From Amycolatopsis sp. NBC_01488 (GTDB lineage: Bacteria; Actinomycetota; Actinomycetes; Mycobacteriales; Pseudonocardiaceae), in NCBI RefSeq assembly GCF_036227105.1, contig NZ_CP109434.1:9272501-9336500 (forward strand): a DNA stretch of 64,000 nucleotides. Reading direction: 5' to 3'. The translations under genes were made by a program, and so were the position numbers. Of the stretch, positions 24,849 to 32,335 are shown piece after piece (positions within the stretch are counted from its first letter, which is position 1; every line of letters starts with the position of its first letter). The notes beneath the pieces are model-generated. The model searched no databases. It had not been told where the DNA came from and saw only the letters and a list, made by a program, of their open reading frames with translations.

Positions 24849-25615
24849 CGGGTCGCGAGCCGCAGCAGCGCCCAGAGCTGGGCCGCCTGGTCGTGCACGC
24901 CCCGCACGGTCACCGAGGTCAGGGACGACCGGCCCCACAACCACAGGTAGATCCGCCCGGGTTCGGCGGCCGTGACGACGTCGTCCGCCGCCTCGGCCTC
25001 CTCGGCCGAACAGCGCCAGGCTTCCGTCACGTCGGGGCCGGCCCGCGCGATCCAGCTGTGCGCGCCGGCGCGCACGCCGACCGAGCCCGCTTTCGTGCCG
25101 GTCAGCCCCAGCATCGGCAGCTTCTGCCCGAACCACAGGGTCAGCGCCTCGTCGATGCCGTCGATCGCCAGGTCCTCGGCGACGCCGCGCTCGGGAGTAC
25201 CCGCCGCCTGTTCGACGTCGACGCGGTGGACCAGCGTCTCGTGCAGCATCCGCCTCCGCCAGAACCCGTACGTCGGGTCCGCCGGCCACCACGTGTCGGC
25301 AGGTTCCTCCGGGTCGTGCGCGGCCAGCTCGTCGAGCAGCTCGGCCAGCCCGGCCTCCAGGTACGCCGCCAGGCCCTGGCCCGGCTCGGGGTCGCGCTGC
25401 CAGTCTTCGGGGTTGCGGCCTTCGGCCAACCGGCGCCCGACCATCCGGTAGAGGCTCCCGACGTGCCGGGCCACCTCGCCGAGCGACCAGCCCGGACAGG
25501 CGGGCACCGGTGCCTCGAGCGGCCCCGCGTGGACGGCCTCGGCCAGCACCCTGCCTTCGATTCCCAACGCCGTGAGCAACCGCCCGTGGTCGACCGGGCC
25601 GTGCTCACGCGACAT
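24845..25615 (-). CDS. Mycothiol-dependent maleylpyruvate isomerase family protein
   Basis: A 256-residue protein with an N-terminal MDMPI/DinB_2-type four-helix metal-binding domain (CPGWSLGEVARHVG, then HETLVHRVDVEQAAG with histidines of the metal triad) and a C-terminal MDMPI_C domain (IYLWLWGR). Enzymes of this family use mycothiol as cofactor, for example maleylpyruvate isomerase, and the fold also contains many DNA-damage-induced DinB/YfiT proteins of unknown activity. ATG at 25615 overlaps the upstream HEPN gene by 11 bp; the 3' end overlaps the VOC gene as ATGA. Combined with the SOS box upstream this suggests a damage-linked detoxification role, an inference. Confidence 0.78.
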   Translation of the reverse strand: MSREHGPVDHGRLLTALGIEGRVLAEAVHAGPLEAPVPACPGWSLGEVARHVGSLYRMVGRRLAEGRNPEDWQRDPEPGQGLAAYLEAGLAELLDELAAHDPEEPADTWWPADPTYGFWRRRMLHETLVHRVDVEQAAGTPERGVAEDLAIDGIDEALTLWFGQKLPMLGLTGTKAGSVGVRAGAHSWIARAGPDVTEAWRCSAEEAEAADDVVTAAEPGRIYLWLWGRSSLTSVTVRGVHDQAAQLWALLRLATR

Positions 25616-26444
25616 GGGCTTCCCCGGTGATCGGGAGGCCGTGCACCAGGCGGCGGACCAGTTCGAGGAACGGCGTGGCGGCGCGCACCAGCTCGGCGGC
25701 CGACTCGGCGGTGACCTTGCCGGTGATCCCGGCCTGCGCGGCGGCGCGCGCGGCCGAGTTGCTCGCGAAGAAGGCAGACCACTCCCGCAGTTCGGGCGCG
25801 ACGGAGTCGAGCAGCACCCAGGTGCTGGCCGGCCGCGCGCGCCCCCGGTGCGGCCGCCCCCGCGCGGCGAGCACGGCGGCGGCACCGCGAAGGGCGGCGA
25901 GGTAGGCGCCGATGAACCGCTCGGCGGGAGCGGTCTCCCGCTCGGCCTCGGCAAGCCCGCGCCGCGCCTGGGCAAGCAGCCCGGCGGCGACCGGCGGAGC
26001 TGGCGGCCGCAGGGACATCGGAAGCTGAGACTGGCTGCGATCGGCATCGGCAGTGGGTGGGCGCAACGAGGCGGGCAGCTCCGGCTGCGCGCCGCTCTCA
26101 CCGGCGGTGGGCGGGCGCAGGGATGTGGGCAGCTGCGACTGGCTGCGATCCACCTCGGCGGTCGGCGGGCGTAGCGAGGCGGGTAGCTCCGGCTGAGCGC
26201 CGCCCCCACCGGCGGCGGCCGGCCGCAGGGACATCGGAAGCTGAGACTGACTGCGATCGGCATCGGCAGTGGGCGGGCGCAGCGAGGTCGACAGCTCCGG
26301 CTGCACCGAGTCCGCTGCCGGGGACGGGTGTCGCCGGGGTCGGCCGTGGTGGGTGCCGGGCGCCGCCGGGGTTACCGGGGGGCGCAGCGTCATGGGCAGC
26401 TGCGGCTGCCCGGACTCCGTGGGGGACACGACCTTGACGGACAT
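25605..26444 (-). CDS. SAV_6107-type HEPN protein with LPxSLRPP repeat array
   Basis: A 279-residue two-part protein. The C-terminal part (about 153-275) reads as the SAV_6107-type HEPN helical domain of actinomycetes: ARRGLAEAERETAPAERFI, AALRGAAAVLAAR, then a STWVLLDSVAPELREWSAFF stretch. The N-terminal half is low-complexity and holds seven copies of Q-x-x-L-P-x-S-L-R-P-P, six at an exact 18-residue period (residues 48-155). ATG at 26444 has an excellent AGGAGGAGGG site. A perfect LexA box lies about 105 bp upstream. First gene of an operon with the MDMPI and VOC genes. HEPN domains are often RNases or nucleic-acid-binding modules; no RX4-6H motif is obvious, so catalysis is doubtful. Confidence 0.75.
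   Translation of the reverse strand: MSVKVVSPTESGQPQLPMTLRPPVTPAAPGTHHGRPRRHPSPAADSVQPELSTSLRPPTADADRSQSQLPMSLRPAAAGGGGAQPELPASLRPPTAEVDRSQSQLPTSLRPPTAGESGAQPELPASLRPPTADADRSQSQLPMSLRPPAPPVAAGLLAQARRGLAEAERETAPAERFIGAYLAALRGAAAVLAARGRPHRGRARPASTWVLLDSVAPELREWSAFFASNSAARAAAQAGITGKVTAESAAELVRAATPFLELVRRLVHGLPITGEAHVA
25980..26303 (-). repeat. Six 54-bp tandem coding repeats (108-bp higher-order unit)
   Basis: Inside the HEPN gene, six units of exactly 54 bp encode alternating 18-residue blocks starting QPEL and QSQL (residues 48, 66, 84, 102, 120 and 138). Pairs form a 36-residue unit repeated three times, with near-identical DNA. An isolated seventh copy lies at residues 13-23. Copy number is likely to vary between strains. 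Confidence 0.8.
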
Positions 26445-26548
26445 GACGACCCTCCTCCTGCGCGGGGTGAGCCCCGATCGAGCACCCGGCGGCCGGACGC
26501 TTCCCCCGCCCCGCCGCCGGGCACCTGACCGGTGCGCGCTCACCGATG

Positions 26549-26564
26549 TCGAACGTCTGTTCGA
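26549..26564 (-). promoter_or_regulatory. LexA (SOS) box upstream of the HEPN operon
   Basis: TCGAACGTCTGTTCGA is a perfect palindromic actinobacterial SOS box (TCGAAC-N4-GTTCGA), as good as the recA site at 10988. It lies 104 bp before the HEPN start and 103 bp before the divergent YbaK gene, so either or both could be regulated. A TTGTTC hexamer overlaps its far side as a possible minus-strand -35. Confidence 0.72.
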
Positions 26565-26667
26565 ACAAGTTCCAGAGTAACCCCGACCCGGCGTCCGCTC
26601 AACCCCACCGGTGGAATCCCCGGACGTGGTGCGGGACACCAGGTCGATGGCGTGATCTCATAGGTTC

Positions 26668-27180
26668 ATGAGTTCGCTGGACCACCCCGCCGTCGCCAAG
26701 GTGACGGCCGCGCTGGCCGAAGCCGGGCAGCACGCCGCCGCCGAGGGCATCCGCGTGCTGCCCGCCGAGGTCCGGACCGCCGCTCAGGCGGCCGAAGCGC
26801 TCGGCGTGCCCGTGGGGGCCATCGCCAACAGCCTCATCTTCCGCCTGGGGTACGACAAAAACGCGCTCCTCGCCCTCACCTCGGGTGCCCACCGCGCCGA
26901 TCCGGCCACCCTCGAGCGGCTGGCCGGCGGCGAAATCGGCAAGGCCGACGCCGACTTCGTCCGGACTCACACCGGGCAGCCGATCGGCGGGGTCGCGCCG
27001 ACCGGGCACCCGCGGCGGCTGCCGACCCTGGTCGACACCGCGTTGCGCACCCACGACGTCGTGTGGGCCGCCGCCGGCCACCCGAAGACCGTCTACCCCA
27101 CCACCTTCGCCGAGCTGGTGGCGTTGACCGGGGGCACCCCGGGCGCGCTCGACGGCGCGGAGGAAGATGAACAGCCGTGA
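26668..27180 (+). CDS. YbaK/EbsC aminoacyl-tRNA deacylase family protein
   Basis: A 170-residue single-domain member of the YbaK/ProX deacylase family, which hydrolyses mischarged tRNA such as Cys- or Ala-tRNAPro in trans. Recognisable parts: AIANSLIFRLGYDKNALLALTSGAHR, with the conserved lysine-region strand, the TGQPIGGVAPTGHP loop characteristic of the active site, and VWAAAGHPKTVYPTTF near the end. It is divergent from the SOS-linked HEPN gene and overlaps the next GNAT gene by 4 bp. Specificity is not determined by sequence. Confidence 0.85.
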   Translation: MSSLDHPAVAKVTAALAEAGQHAAAEGIRVLPAEVRTAAQAAEALGVPVGAIANSLIFRLGYDKNALLALTSGAHRADPATLERLAGGEIGKADADFVRTHTGQPIGGVAPTGHPRRLPTLVDTALRTHDVVWAAAGHPKTVYPTTFAELVALTGGTPGALDGAEEDEQP

Positions 27181-27749
27181 CCGCGATGCCCGCCGGCTGC
27201 TCCCGCTACGTCCAGCTCTCCTCGGACGAGTTCCGCGCGCGCCTGCCCGAGGCACTGGACATCTACGTCCGGGCGATGCGGTACCCGGCCGGCACCGCCG
27301 AGCAGCGCGCGCCGATGTGGCTCACCCACGCCCTGCGTGAGGGCTGGCGCTGCATGGCCGCGCTCGACGCCGACGACGTCCTGCTCGGGCTCGCCTACGG
27401 CTACCGCGGCCGGGCCGGGCAGTGGTGGCACGAGCAGGTGCGCCACGGCCTGAGCCGCCGGTTCGGGCCCGAAGAGGCCGAGCGCTGGCTGGCGGACTAC
27501 TTCGAGCTGACCGAGATCCACGTCAAGCCGGAGAACCAGGGTCACCAGATCGGCGAGGACCTGCTGCGCGCCCTGCTGGACGGCGTGCCGAGCGCGAACG
27601 TCCTGCTGTCGACACCCGAGGGCACCAGCCGGGCGTGGAAGCTCTACCGCCGCACCGGGTTCGTCGACGTCCTGCGCGACTACCACTTCGCCGGCGACCC
27701 GCGGCCGTTCGCGATCCTCGGGCGGACGCTGCCCCTCGACCCGCGCTGA
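27177..27749 (+). CDS. GNAT family N-acetyltransferase
   Basis: A 190-residue acetyltransferase coupled to the YbaK gene through a GTGA overlap. Motif A is loosened but visible (EIHVKPENQGHQIGEDLLRALLDG), followed by VLLSTPEGTSRAWKLYRRTGFVDV, the usual motif B region with its tyrosine. A GQWWHEQVRHGLS helix inserted before motif A is a feature of an actinobacterial subgroup. Substrate unknown. Its stop lies one base from that of the convergent EamA transporter. Confidence 0.78.
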   Translation: MTAMPAGCSRYVQLSSDEFRARLPEALDIYVRAMRYPAGTAEQRAPMWLTHALREGWRCMAALDADDVLLGLAYGYRGRAGQWWHEQVRHGLSRRFGPEEAERWLADYFELTEIHVKPENQGHQIGEDLLRALLDGVPSANVLLSTPEGTSRAWKLYRRTGFVDVLRDYHFAGDPRPFAILGRTLPLDPR

Positions 27750-27750
27750 G

Positions 27751-28620
27751 TCACCCCGGCTCCGGGCGCCAGTAGCCGACTGCCAGCGCGGCGACCAGCA
27801 CGGCCGCGCCGCACCAGGCCGGCGCACTCAGCCGCTCGCCGAAGAACGCTGCCGACAGCACGGCCGCGGTGAGCGGTTCGAGCACCGCCGAGAGCGCGCC
27901 CAGGAGCGGGTGCGCCGTCGCCAGGCCGCGCAGGTACGCGGCGTAGGCGAGCGCGGTCGGCACCGCGCCGAGGTAGCCGGCCACCGCGAGGACGTCCGCG
28001 TGCAGCGGCAGCGCCATGCCCGTCCAGCTCGCCACGGGGGTGAGCAGGAGGCCGCCGGTCAGGCAGCCGAACGCCGTCGTGGCCAGCGGGCCGAGGCCGT
28101 CGACCGGCTTCGCAGTGAGCAGCGTCAGGGTCGCGAAGCCCGCCGCGGCGAGGAGCGCGAAGGCGAGGCCGCCGAGTGTCGTCACGGCGTCCGGCGACCA
28201 GCGGAGCAGCACCAGCCCGGCGACGCTGCCGGCCAGGGACACGAGCGTCCACCGGCCGGGTCGCCGGGTGCGGGCGAGGGTCACCAGGACGGGTGACGCG
28301 CCGATCGTCGTCATCGTCGCGATGCTCACGGAACTGAGCGCGACGGCGGCGAAGTAGCTCGCCTGGAACAGCGCGAACAGCCCGCCGACGGCGAGGAGCC
28401 GCCGGGTCGCCGAAGCCGTCCGCGGGAGAGTGCCGCCTTTCAGGAGAACGAACAGGGTCGCGACGCCGCCGCCGACGAGCAGGCGGTACGCGGCGACGGC
28501 GAGCGGGTGCAGATCGGCGAGCCGGCCCAGCAGGGAGCCGGCGAGCCCGCCGGTTCCCCACAGGACACCGGCGAGAACGAGCGCGGCCGACGATCGGGCA
28601 CGCGTGGGTGAGTACAGCAA
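27751..28620 (-). CDS. EamA/DMT family transporter
   Basis: A 289-residue membrane protein with ten predicted helices in two homologous EamA halves. The first half opens with LVLAGVLWGTGGLAGSLLG; the second repeat ends with the GYLGAVPTALAYAAYLRGL motif and PLTAAVLSAAFFGERL, typical of drug/metabolite exporters of the RhaT/YdcZ-like branch. The substrate could be an amino acid, a metabolite or a drug. The gene is monocistronic; the upstream 200 bp before DUF885 include only that gene's terminator and no clear promoter. Confidence 0.85.
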   Translation of the reverse strand: MLYSPTRARSSAALVLAGVLWGTGGLAGSLLGRLADLHPLAVAAYRLLVGGGVATLFVLLKGGTLPRTASATRRLLAVGGLFALFQASYFAAVALSSVSIATMTTIGASPVLVTLARTRRPGRWTLVSLAGSVAGLVLLRWSPDAVTTLGGLAFALLAAAGFATLTLLTAKPVDGLGPLATTAFGCLTGGLLLTPVASWTGMALPLHADVLAVAGYLGAVPTALAYAAYLRGLATAHPLLGALSAVLEPLTAAVLSAAFFGERLSAPAWCGAAVLVAALAVGYWRPEPG

Positions 28621-28795
28621 AGGAACGCTCCTGCGTCGAAGGAATCGGGAGTTCGACGACGCGGGGCGGTGCGCAAGACGAATCAGCCGCGGGCCATGAC
28701 GGCCACGCGGCGGAGGACCACCCCGCTCAGGCGCGAGGCGGTGGGGTGACGAAGAGGATTCGGCGCACGAGGGGAATCTAGCGGCGGCGAAAGGG

Positions 28796-28825
28796 GTGCG
28801 GCCACCGGATTTCCGGTGGCCGCAC
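28796..28825 (-). terminator. Terminator of the DUF885 gene
   Basis: Perfect 13-bp stem GTGCGGCCACCGG / CCGGTGGCCGCAC around ATTT, 9 bp downstream of the DUF885 stop. One of the strongest hairpins in the window. Confidence 0.8.
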
Positions 28826-28834
28826 CGCCTGCCG

Positions 28835-30523
28835 TCAGTCCAGCTGGGCCAACTGCTCCCGCAGCGTGTCCAGCCCCATGCCGCCCATTCGCAGCGCCTC
28901 CGTGTGGAACCGCTTGATGTCGAACGCTCCCCCGGCTCGGCCCTGCGCCTCCGCGCGGGCCGCCAGCCACAGGCGCTCGCCGATCTTGTACGCCGGGGCC
29001 TGGCCCGGCCAGCCCAGGTAGCGGTCGATCTCGTCGCGGACGTGGGCTTCGTCGGTGATCGTCCTCGTCAGCATGAACTCCAGGCCCAGCTCCGGCGTCC
29101 AGCGCGCACCCTCGTGGAAGCCCGTTCCGGCGGGAATCTCCAGCTCGAGGTGCATGCCGAGGTCGACGACCACCCGAGCGGCGCGGAACAGCTGCTCCGA
29201 CAGCATGCCCAGCAGGTCGCCGTCGTCGGACAGGTAGCCCAGTTCCTCCATCAGGCGCTCCGCGTACAGCGCCCAGCCCTCCGCGTGGCCCGAGGTGAAC
29301 GCCATCAGGCGCTGGTACTTGTTGAGCCCCTCGGACTGGTCGACCGCCGTCGCGATCTGGAGGTGGTGGCCCGGTGCTCCCTCGTGGTACACCGTGCTCG
29401 TTTCGCGCCACGTGACGAACTCGTCGCGGCCGGACGGCAGGGACCACCACATCCGGCCCGGGCGGCCGAAGTCCTCGCTCGGGCCCGTGTAGTACGCACC
29501 GACGCCGCCGCCCGGCGGGGCGATCTTGCACTCCAGGGCCATCACGCGGTCGGAGATGTCGAAGTGCTTGCCGCGCAACGACTTCAGCGCTTCGTCGGAC
29601 AGGTGCTGCATCCACGCCTCGAACTCGGCGCGGCCCCGGACGCGGTAGCGGGGGTCGGCGTCCAGCACCGCCGCGGCCTCCGCCAGCGAAGCGCCGGCCT
29701 TGATCCGGTTGGCGACGGCGCGCATCTCGGACTCGATCCGCGCGAACTCGGCCCAGCCCCACTCATACGCCTCGCGCAGGTCCAGCGCCGCGCCGACGAA
29801 GAACCGCGACCACAGGCGGTAGACGTCTTCGCCGACGGCGTCCTTGACCGGGGCCTTCGGCGCCAGCTCGGCCCGCAGGAACCCGGCGAACTCGGCGAAC
29901 GCCTCCTCGGCGGCCCGCACGCCCTGCGCGAGGTCCGCCTTCAGCGCGTCACCCTGCGAAGCCGAGCCGCCGGCGAGCTGGGTGAAGAATCCTGTCTCGT
30001 CCTTCAGGCCCGCCCACGTCTCGCACTGCTCCGCCACCTTCGCGACCTGACGCAGCGCCGCGACGCGCCCCGCGTCGGCCGCCGTGAGCAGGCCGCTGCG
30101 GATGTTCGCGAGCGCCTGGGGGACCTCGCCGATGCGGGCCGAGACGACCGACCAGTCGTGCTCGGTCTCCAAGGGCATCAGGTCGAACGCCATCCGCAGC
30201 TCCTGCACCGGGCTGGAGATGACGTTGAGGCTCGCCACGTCGAGGCCGGCCTCGTGGATCTCCAGCTCGAGCCCCACCCGCTCGGTGAAGACGGCCTTCG
30301 CGGCGCGCTCGGCGGCGTCGCGCGGCTCGGCGGCGGTCACGGCGGCGTGCGCCCGCGCCGCCAGTCCGGCGCGCTCGGCGTACCCGGCGGCCGAATAGTC
30401 GGTCAGCCGGTGGTCGTGCCCGGTGACGCCGAACCCGGTCGCGGCGACCGGGTCCGCGGCCGCGTAGTCGTCGACGTAGCGGTCACAGATCCCGTGCACG
30501 CCGTCGGAAGCAGTAGAAGCCAT
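28835..30523 (-). CDS. DUF885 family metallopeptidase-like protein
   Basis: A 562-residue DUF885 protein, a family with a gluzincin-like metallopeptidase fold found widely in bacteria. The zinc site is visible around residue 380 as YHEGAPGHHLQ (HExxxxHH variant), with a third ligand expected in the downstream GHAEGWALYAE motif. No signal peptide is seen, so it acts in the cytoplasm. The ATG at 30523 is chosen over a start three codons upstream. metF lies 42 bp upstream on the same strand, so both may be transcribed together. Probable substrates are peptides; specificity is unknown. Confidence 0.85.
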   Translation of the reverse strand: MASTASDGVHGICDRYVDDYAAADPVAATGFGVTGHDHRLTDYSAAGYAERAGLAARAHAAVTAAEPRDAAERAAKAVFTERVGLELEIHEAGLDVASLNVISSPVQELRMAFDLMPLETEHDWSVVSARIGEVPQALANIRSGLLTAADAGRVAALRQVAKVAEQCETWAGLKDETGFFTQLAGGSASQGDALKADLAQGVRAAEEAFAEFAGFLRAELAPKAPVKDAVGEDVYRLWSRFFVGAALDLREAYEWGWAEFARIESEMRAVANRIKAGASLAEAAAVLDADPRYRVRGRAEFEAWMQHLSDEALKSLRGKHFDISDRVMALECKIAPPGGGVGAYYTGPSEDFGRPGRMWWSLPSGRDEFVTWRETSTVYHEGAPGHHLQIATAVDQSEGLNKYQRLMAFTSGHAEGWALYAERLMEELGYLSDDGDLLGMLSEQLFRAARVVVDLGMHLELEIPAGTGFHEGARWTPELGLEFMLTRTITDEAHVRDEIDRYLGWPGQAPAYKIGERLWLAARAEAQGRAGGAFDIKRFHTEALRMGGMGLDTLREQLAQLD

Positions 30524-30565
30524 GCGCCGCACGCTACCGGGCCACCTGGGGGTGGTGGTACGTAC

Positions 30566-31450
30566 TTAAGCACGGGCCGGGACGAGCCCGAGCCGCGCGA
30601 TGACCTCGCGCGTCGCCTTCGACCGGTTGAACGTGTAGAAGTGCAGGTTCGGCACCCCTTCGGCGATCAGCTTCTCGCACAGCTCGGTGATGACGTCGAT
30701 GCCCGCCGCGCGGAACGCCTTGGGGTCGTCGGCCAGCGGCTCGAGCCGGTCGAGGAGCTTTCGAGGCGCCGGTGCGCCGGACAGCTTGATCGTCGTCTGC
30801 AGGGTGCGCAGCGTGGTCAGGGGCATGACGCCGGGCAGCACCGGGACGTCGCAGCCGGTCGCCGCCACCCGGTCGCGCAGCCGGAGGAAGTCCTCGGCGT
30901 CGTGGAACAGCTGGGCGATCGCGAAGTCGGCGCCCGCGCGCAGCTTGCGGACCAGGTACTTCGTGTCGGTCTCCAGGTCGGGCGAGCGCGGGTGGCCGTA
31001 GGTCGACGCGGAGACGCCGACGCAGAAGTCGCCCAGCTCGCGGACGAGCTGCACCAGCTCTTCGGCGTAGGTCAGGCCCTCCGGGTGCGGGATCCACTCG
31101 CCGTAGACGTCGCCCGGCGGGTCGCCGCGCAGCGCGAGGATGTTGCGAACGCCCACCGAGGCGTACCAGCCGATCACGTTCCGCAGCTCGGCGACGGTGT
31201 GGTTGACCGCGGTCAGGTGCGCCATCGGCACCAGCGTGGTCTCGGTGGCGACGCGGGCGATGCTGCGGATCGTGCCGTCGCGGCTGGAGCCGCCGGCCCC
31301 GTAGGTGATCGACATGTAGGCCGGGTCGTACGGCTCGAGCTCCCGGATCGCCTTCCAGAGGACGGCCTCGTCCGCCGGGTCCCGGGGTGGGAAGAACTCG
31401 ATGGAGAACTTCGGCCCGTCTCCGCGCAACCGCTCGATCACCGACGTCAT
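30566..31450 (-). CDS. metF: Methylenetetrahydrofolate reductase
   Basis: A 294-residue TIM-barrel flavoenzyme reducing 5,10-methylene-THF to 5-methyl-THF for methionine synthesis. Family signatures: FSIEFFPPRDP at the first strand (active-site glutamate), SITYGAGGSSRDGT, HLTAVNHT, LALRGDPPG at the FAD site, and FAIAQLFHD. Length is that of a bacterial MetF without the C-terminal SAM domain. A TAACAT -10 element ends seven bases before the ATG, so the mRNA may be leaderless. metF is divergent from the MerB-like gene and 42 bp upstream of DUF885. Confidence 0.94.
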   Translation of the reverse strand: MTSVIERLRGDGPKFSIEFFPPRDPADEAVLWKAIRELEPYDPAYMSITYGAGGSSRDGTIRSIARVATETTLVPMAHLTAVNHTVAELRNVIGWYASVGVRNILALRGDPPGDVYGEWIPHPEGLTYAEELVQLVRELGDFCVGVSASTYGHPRSPDLETDTKYLVRKLRAGADFAIAQLFHDAEDFLRLRDRVAATGCDVPVLPGVMPLTTLRTLQTTIKLSGAPAPRKLLDRLEPLADDPKAFRAAGIDVITELCEKLIAEGVPNLHFYTFNRSKATREVIARLGLVPARA

Positions 31451-31456
31451 ACCCGA

Positions 31457-31462
31457 ATGTTA
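31457..31462 (-). promoter_or_regulatory. -10 element of metF, probable leaderless start
   Basis: TAACAT on the minus strand followed by six bases (TCGGGT) and the metF ATG at 31450. No Shine-Dalgarno fits in that space. A recognisable -35 is not seen. Confidence 0.4.
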
Positions 31463-31585
31463 AGGGCCGACGCCCGGCATGCGGGAGCCCCCGTCCGGAC
31501 CCCGAGACAGGGTCGTAAGTCACTTTCGAGCGGTTTTCGCGCCGTGCTACCGGACTAGACTGGACGCGCACCACGGGAGTGAGCC

Positions 31586-32275
31586 ATGAGGGACGACGAC
31601 ACGAGCTGGGACGAGGACGTGCGCCTCGCCGTCTACCACGCCTTCGCCGACCGCGGCCGCGCGCCGTCCGGGCCGGAGCTGGCCGACGCGGCGGGCGGGT
31701 CGCTGGCCGTGGCCAAGCAGGCGCTGCACCGCCTGGCCGAGGCCCACCACCTGGTGCTCGACGAGTGCGAGCACGTCGTGCTGGCCCACCCGTTCGCGGC
31801 GAAGTCGCTCGGCTTCTCGGTGATGGGCTCGCACACGCTCTGGTGGGGCGGCTGCGCGTGGGACTCCTTCGCCATCCCGCACCTGGTCGCCGACGAGCCG
31901 GAGGTGCTCGTCGCCACCCGCTGCCCCGGCTGCGGCCAGCCGCACGCCCTGGTCGTGAACCGCGTCGCGCCGCCGGACGGCGCGCAGGTCGCGCACTTCC
32001 TCGTGCCCGCCGCGCGGATGTGGGACGACGTGCTGCACACCTGCGCGCACCAGCGGCTGTTCTGCTGCGAGTCCTGTGTGGACGCCTGGCTGGCGGCGAC
32101 CGGGCAGCACCGGGGGTACGTGCTGGACCTGGTCACGCTCTGGCGGCTCGCCCGCGGCTGGTACGAGGGCCGGCTCGAGCGCGGCTACCGGCGGCGCGAA
32201 CCGGACAGCGCCGTCGCCTACTTCGCCGAAGCGGGCCTGACCGGGCCGTTCTGGGCGGCGACGGCCGGAGTCTGA
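31586..32275 (+). CDS. Alkylmercury lyase (MerB) family protein
   Basis: A 229-residue protein with the MerB fold: an N-terminal winged helix (VRLAVYHAFADRGR, ELADAAGGSLAVAKQALHRL) then the lyase domain. The catalytic Cys and Asp of MerB (C96 and D99) align with C90 and D93 in GGCAWDSF, and the second cysteine (C159) with C160/C161 in FCCESC. An extra CPGC pair (113-116) looks like a zinc knuckle. No merA, merR or merT is nearby, and many MerB-like actinobacterial proteins are not known to act on mercury, so real organomercury cleavage is uncertain. GGGAG precedes the ATG; a TAGACT -10 lies at 31556-31561. Confidence 0.72.
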   Translation: MRDDDTSWDEDVRLAVYHAFADRGRAPSGPELADAAGGSLAVAKQALHRLAEAHHLVLDECEHVVLAHPFAAKSLGFSVMGSHTLWWGGCAWDSFAIPHLVADEPEVLVATRCPGCGQPHALVVNRVAPPDGAQVAHFLVPAARMWDDVLHTCAHQRLFCCESCVDAWLAATGQHRGYVLDLVTLWRLARGWYEGRLERGYRRREPDSAVAYFAEAGLTGPFWAATAGV

Positions 32276-32335
32276 TTCGCCACATCGGGGTGCCCCGGCG
32301 GCCCGCGCCCCCGCCGGTTCGGCGAGGATGGCGGC

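Noticed and set aside
24845..25615. Reading the MDMPI-type gene as DNA polymerase IV because of the DinB name
   Set aside because: DinB_2/YfiT-fold proteins are small metal-binding helical proteins unrelated to DinB polymerase; no polymerase motif is present.
26657..26672. Palindrome CTCAT-N6-ATGAG over the YbaK start codon
   Set aside because: Only 5-bp arms, overlapping the start codon, and no family of operators fits; likely chance.
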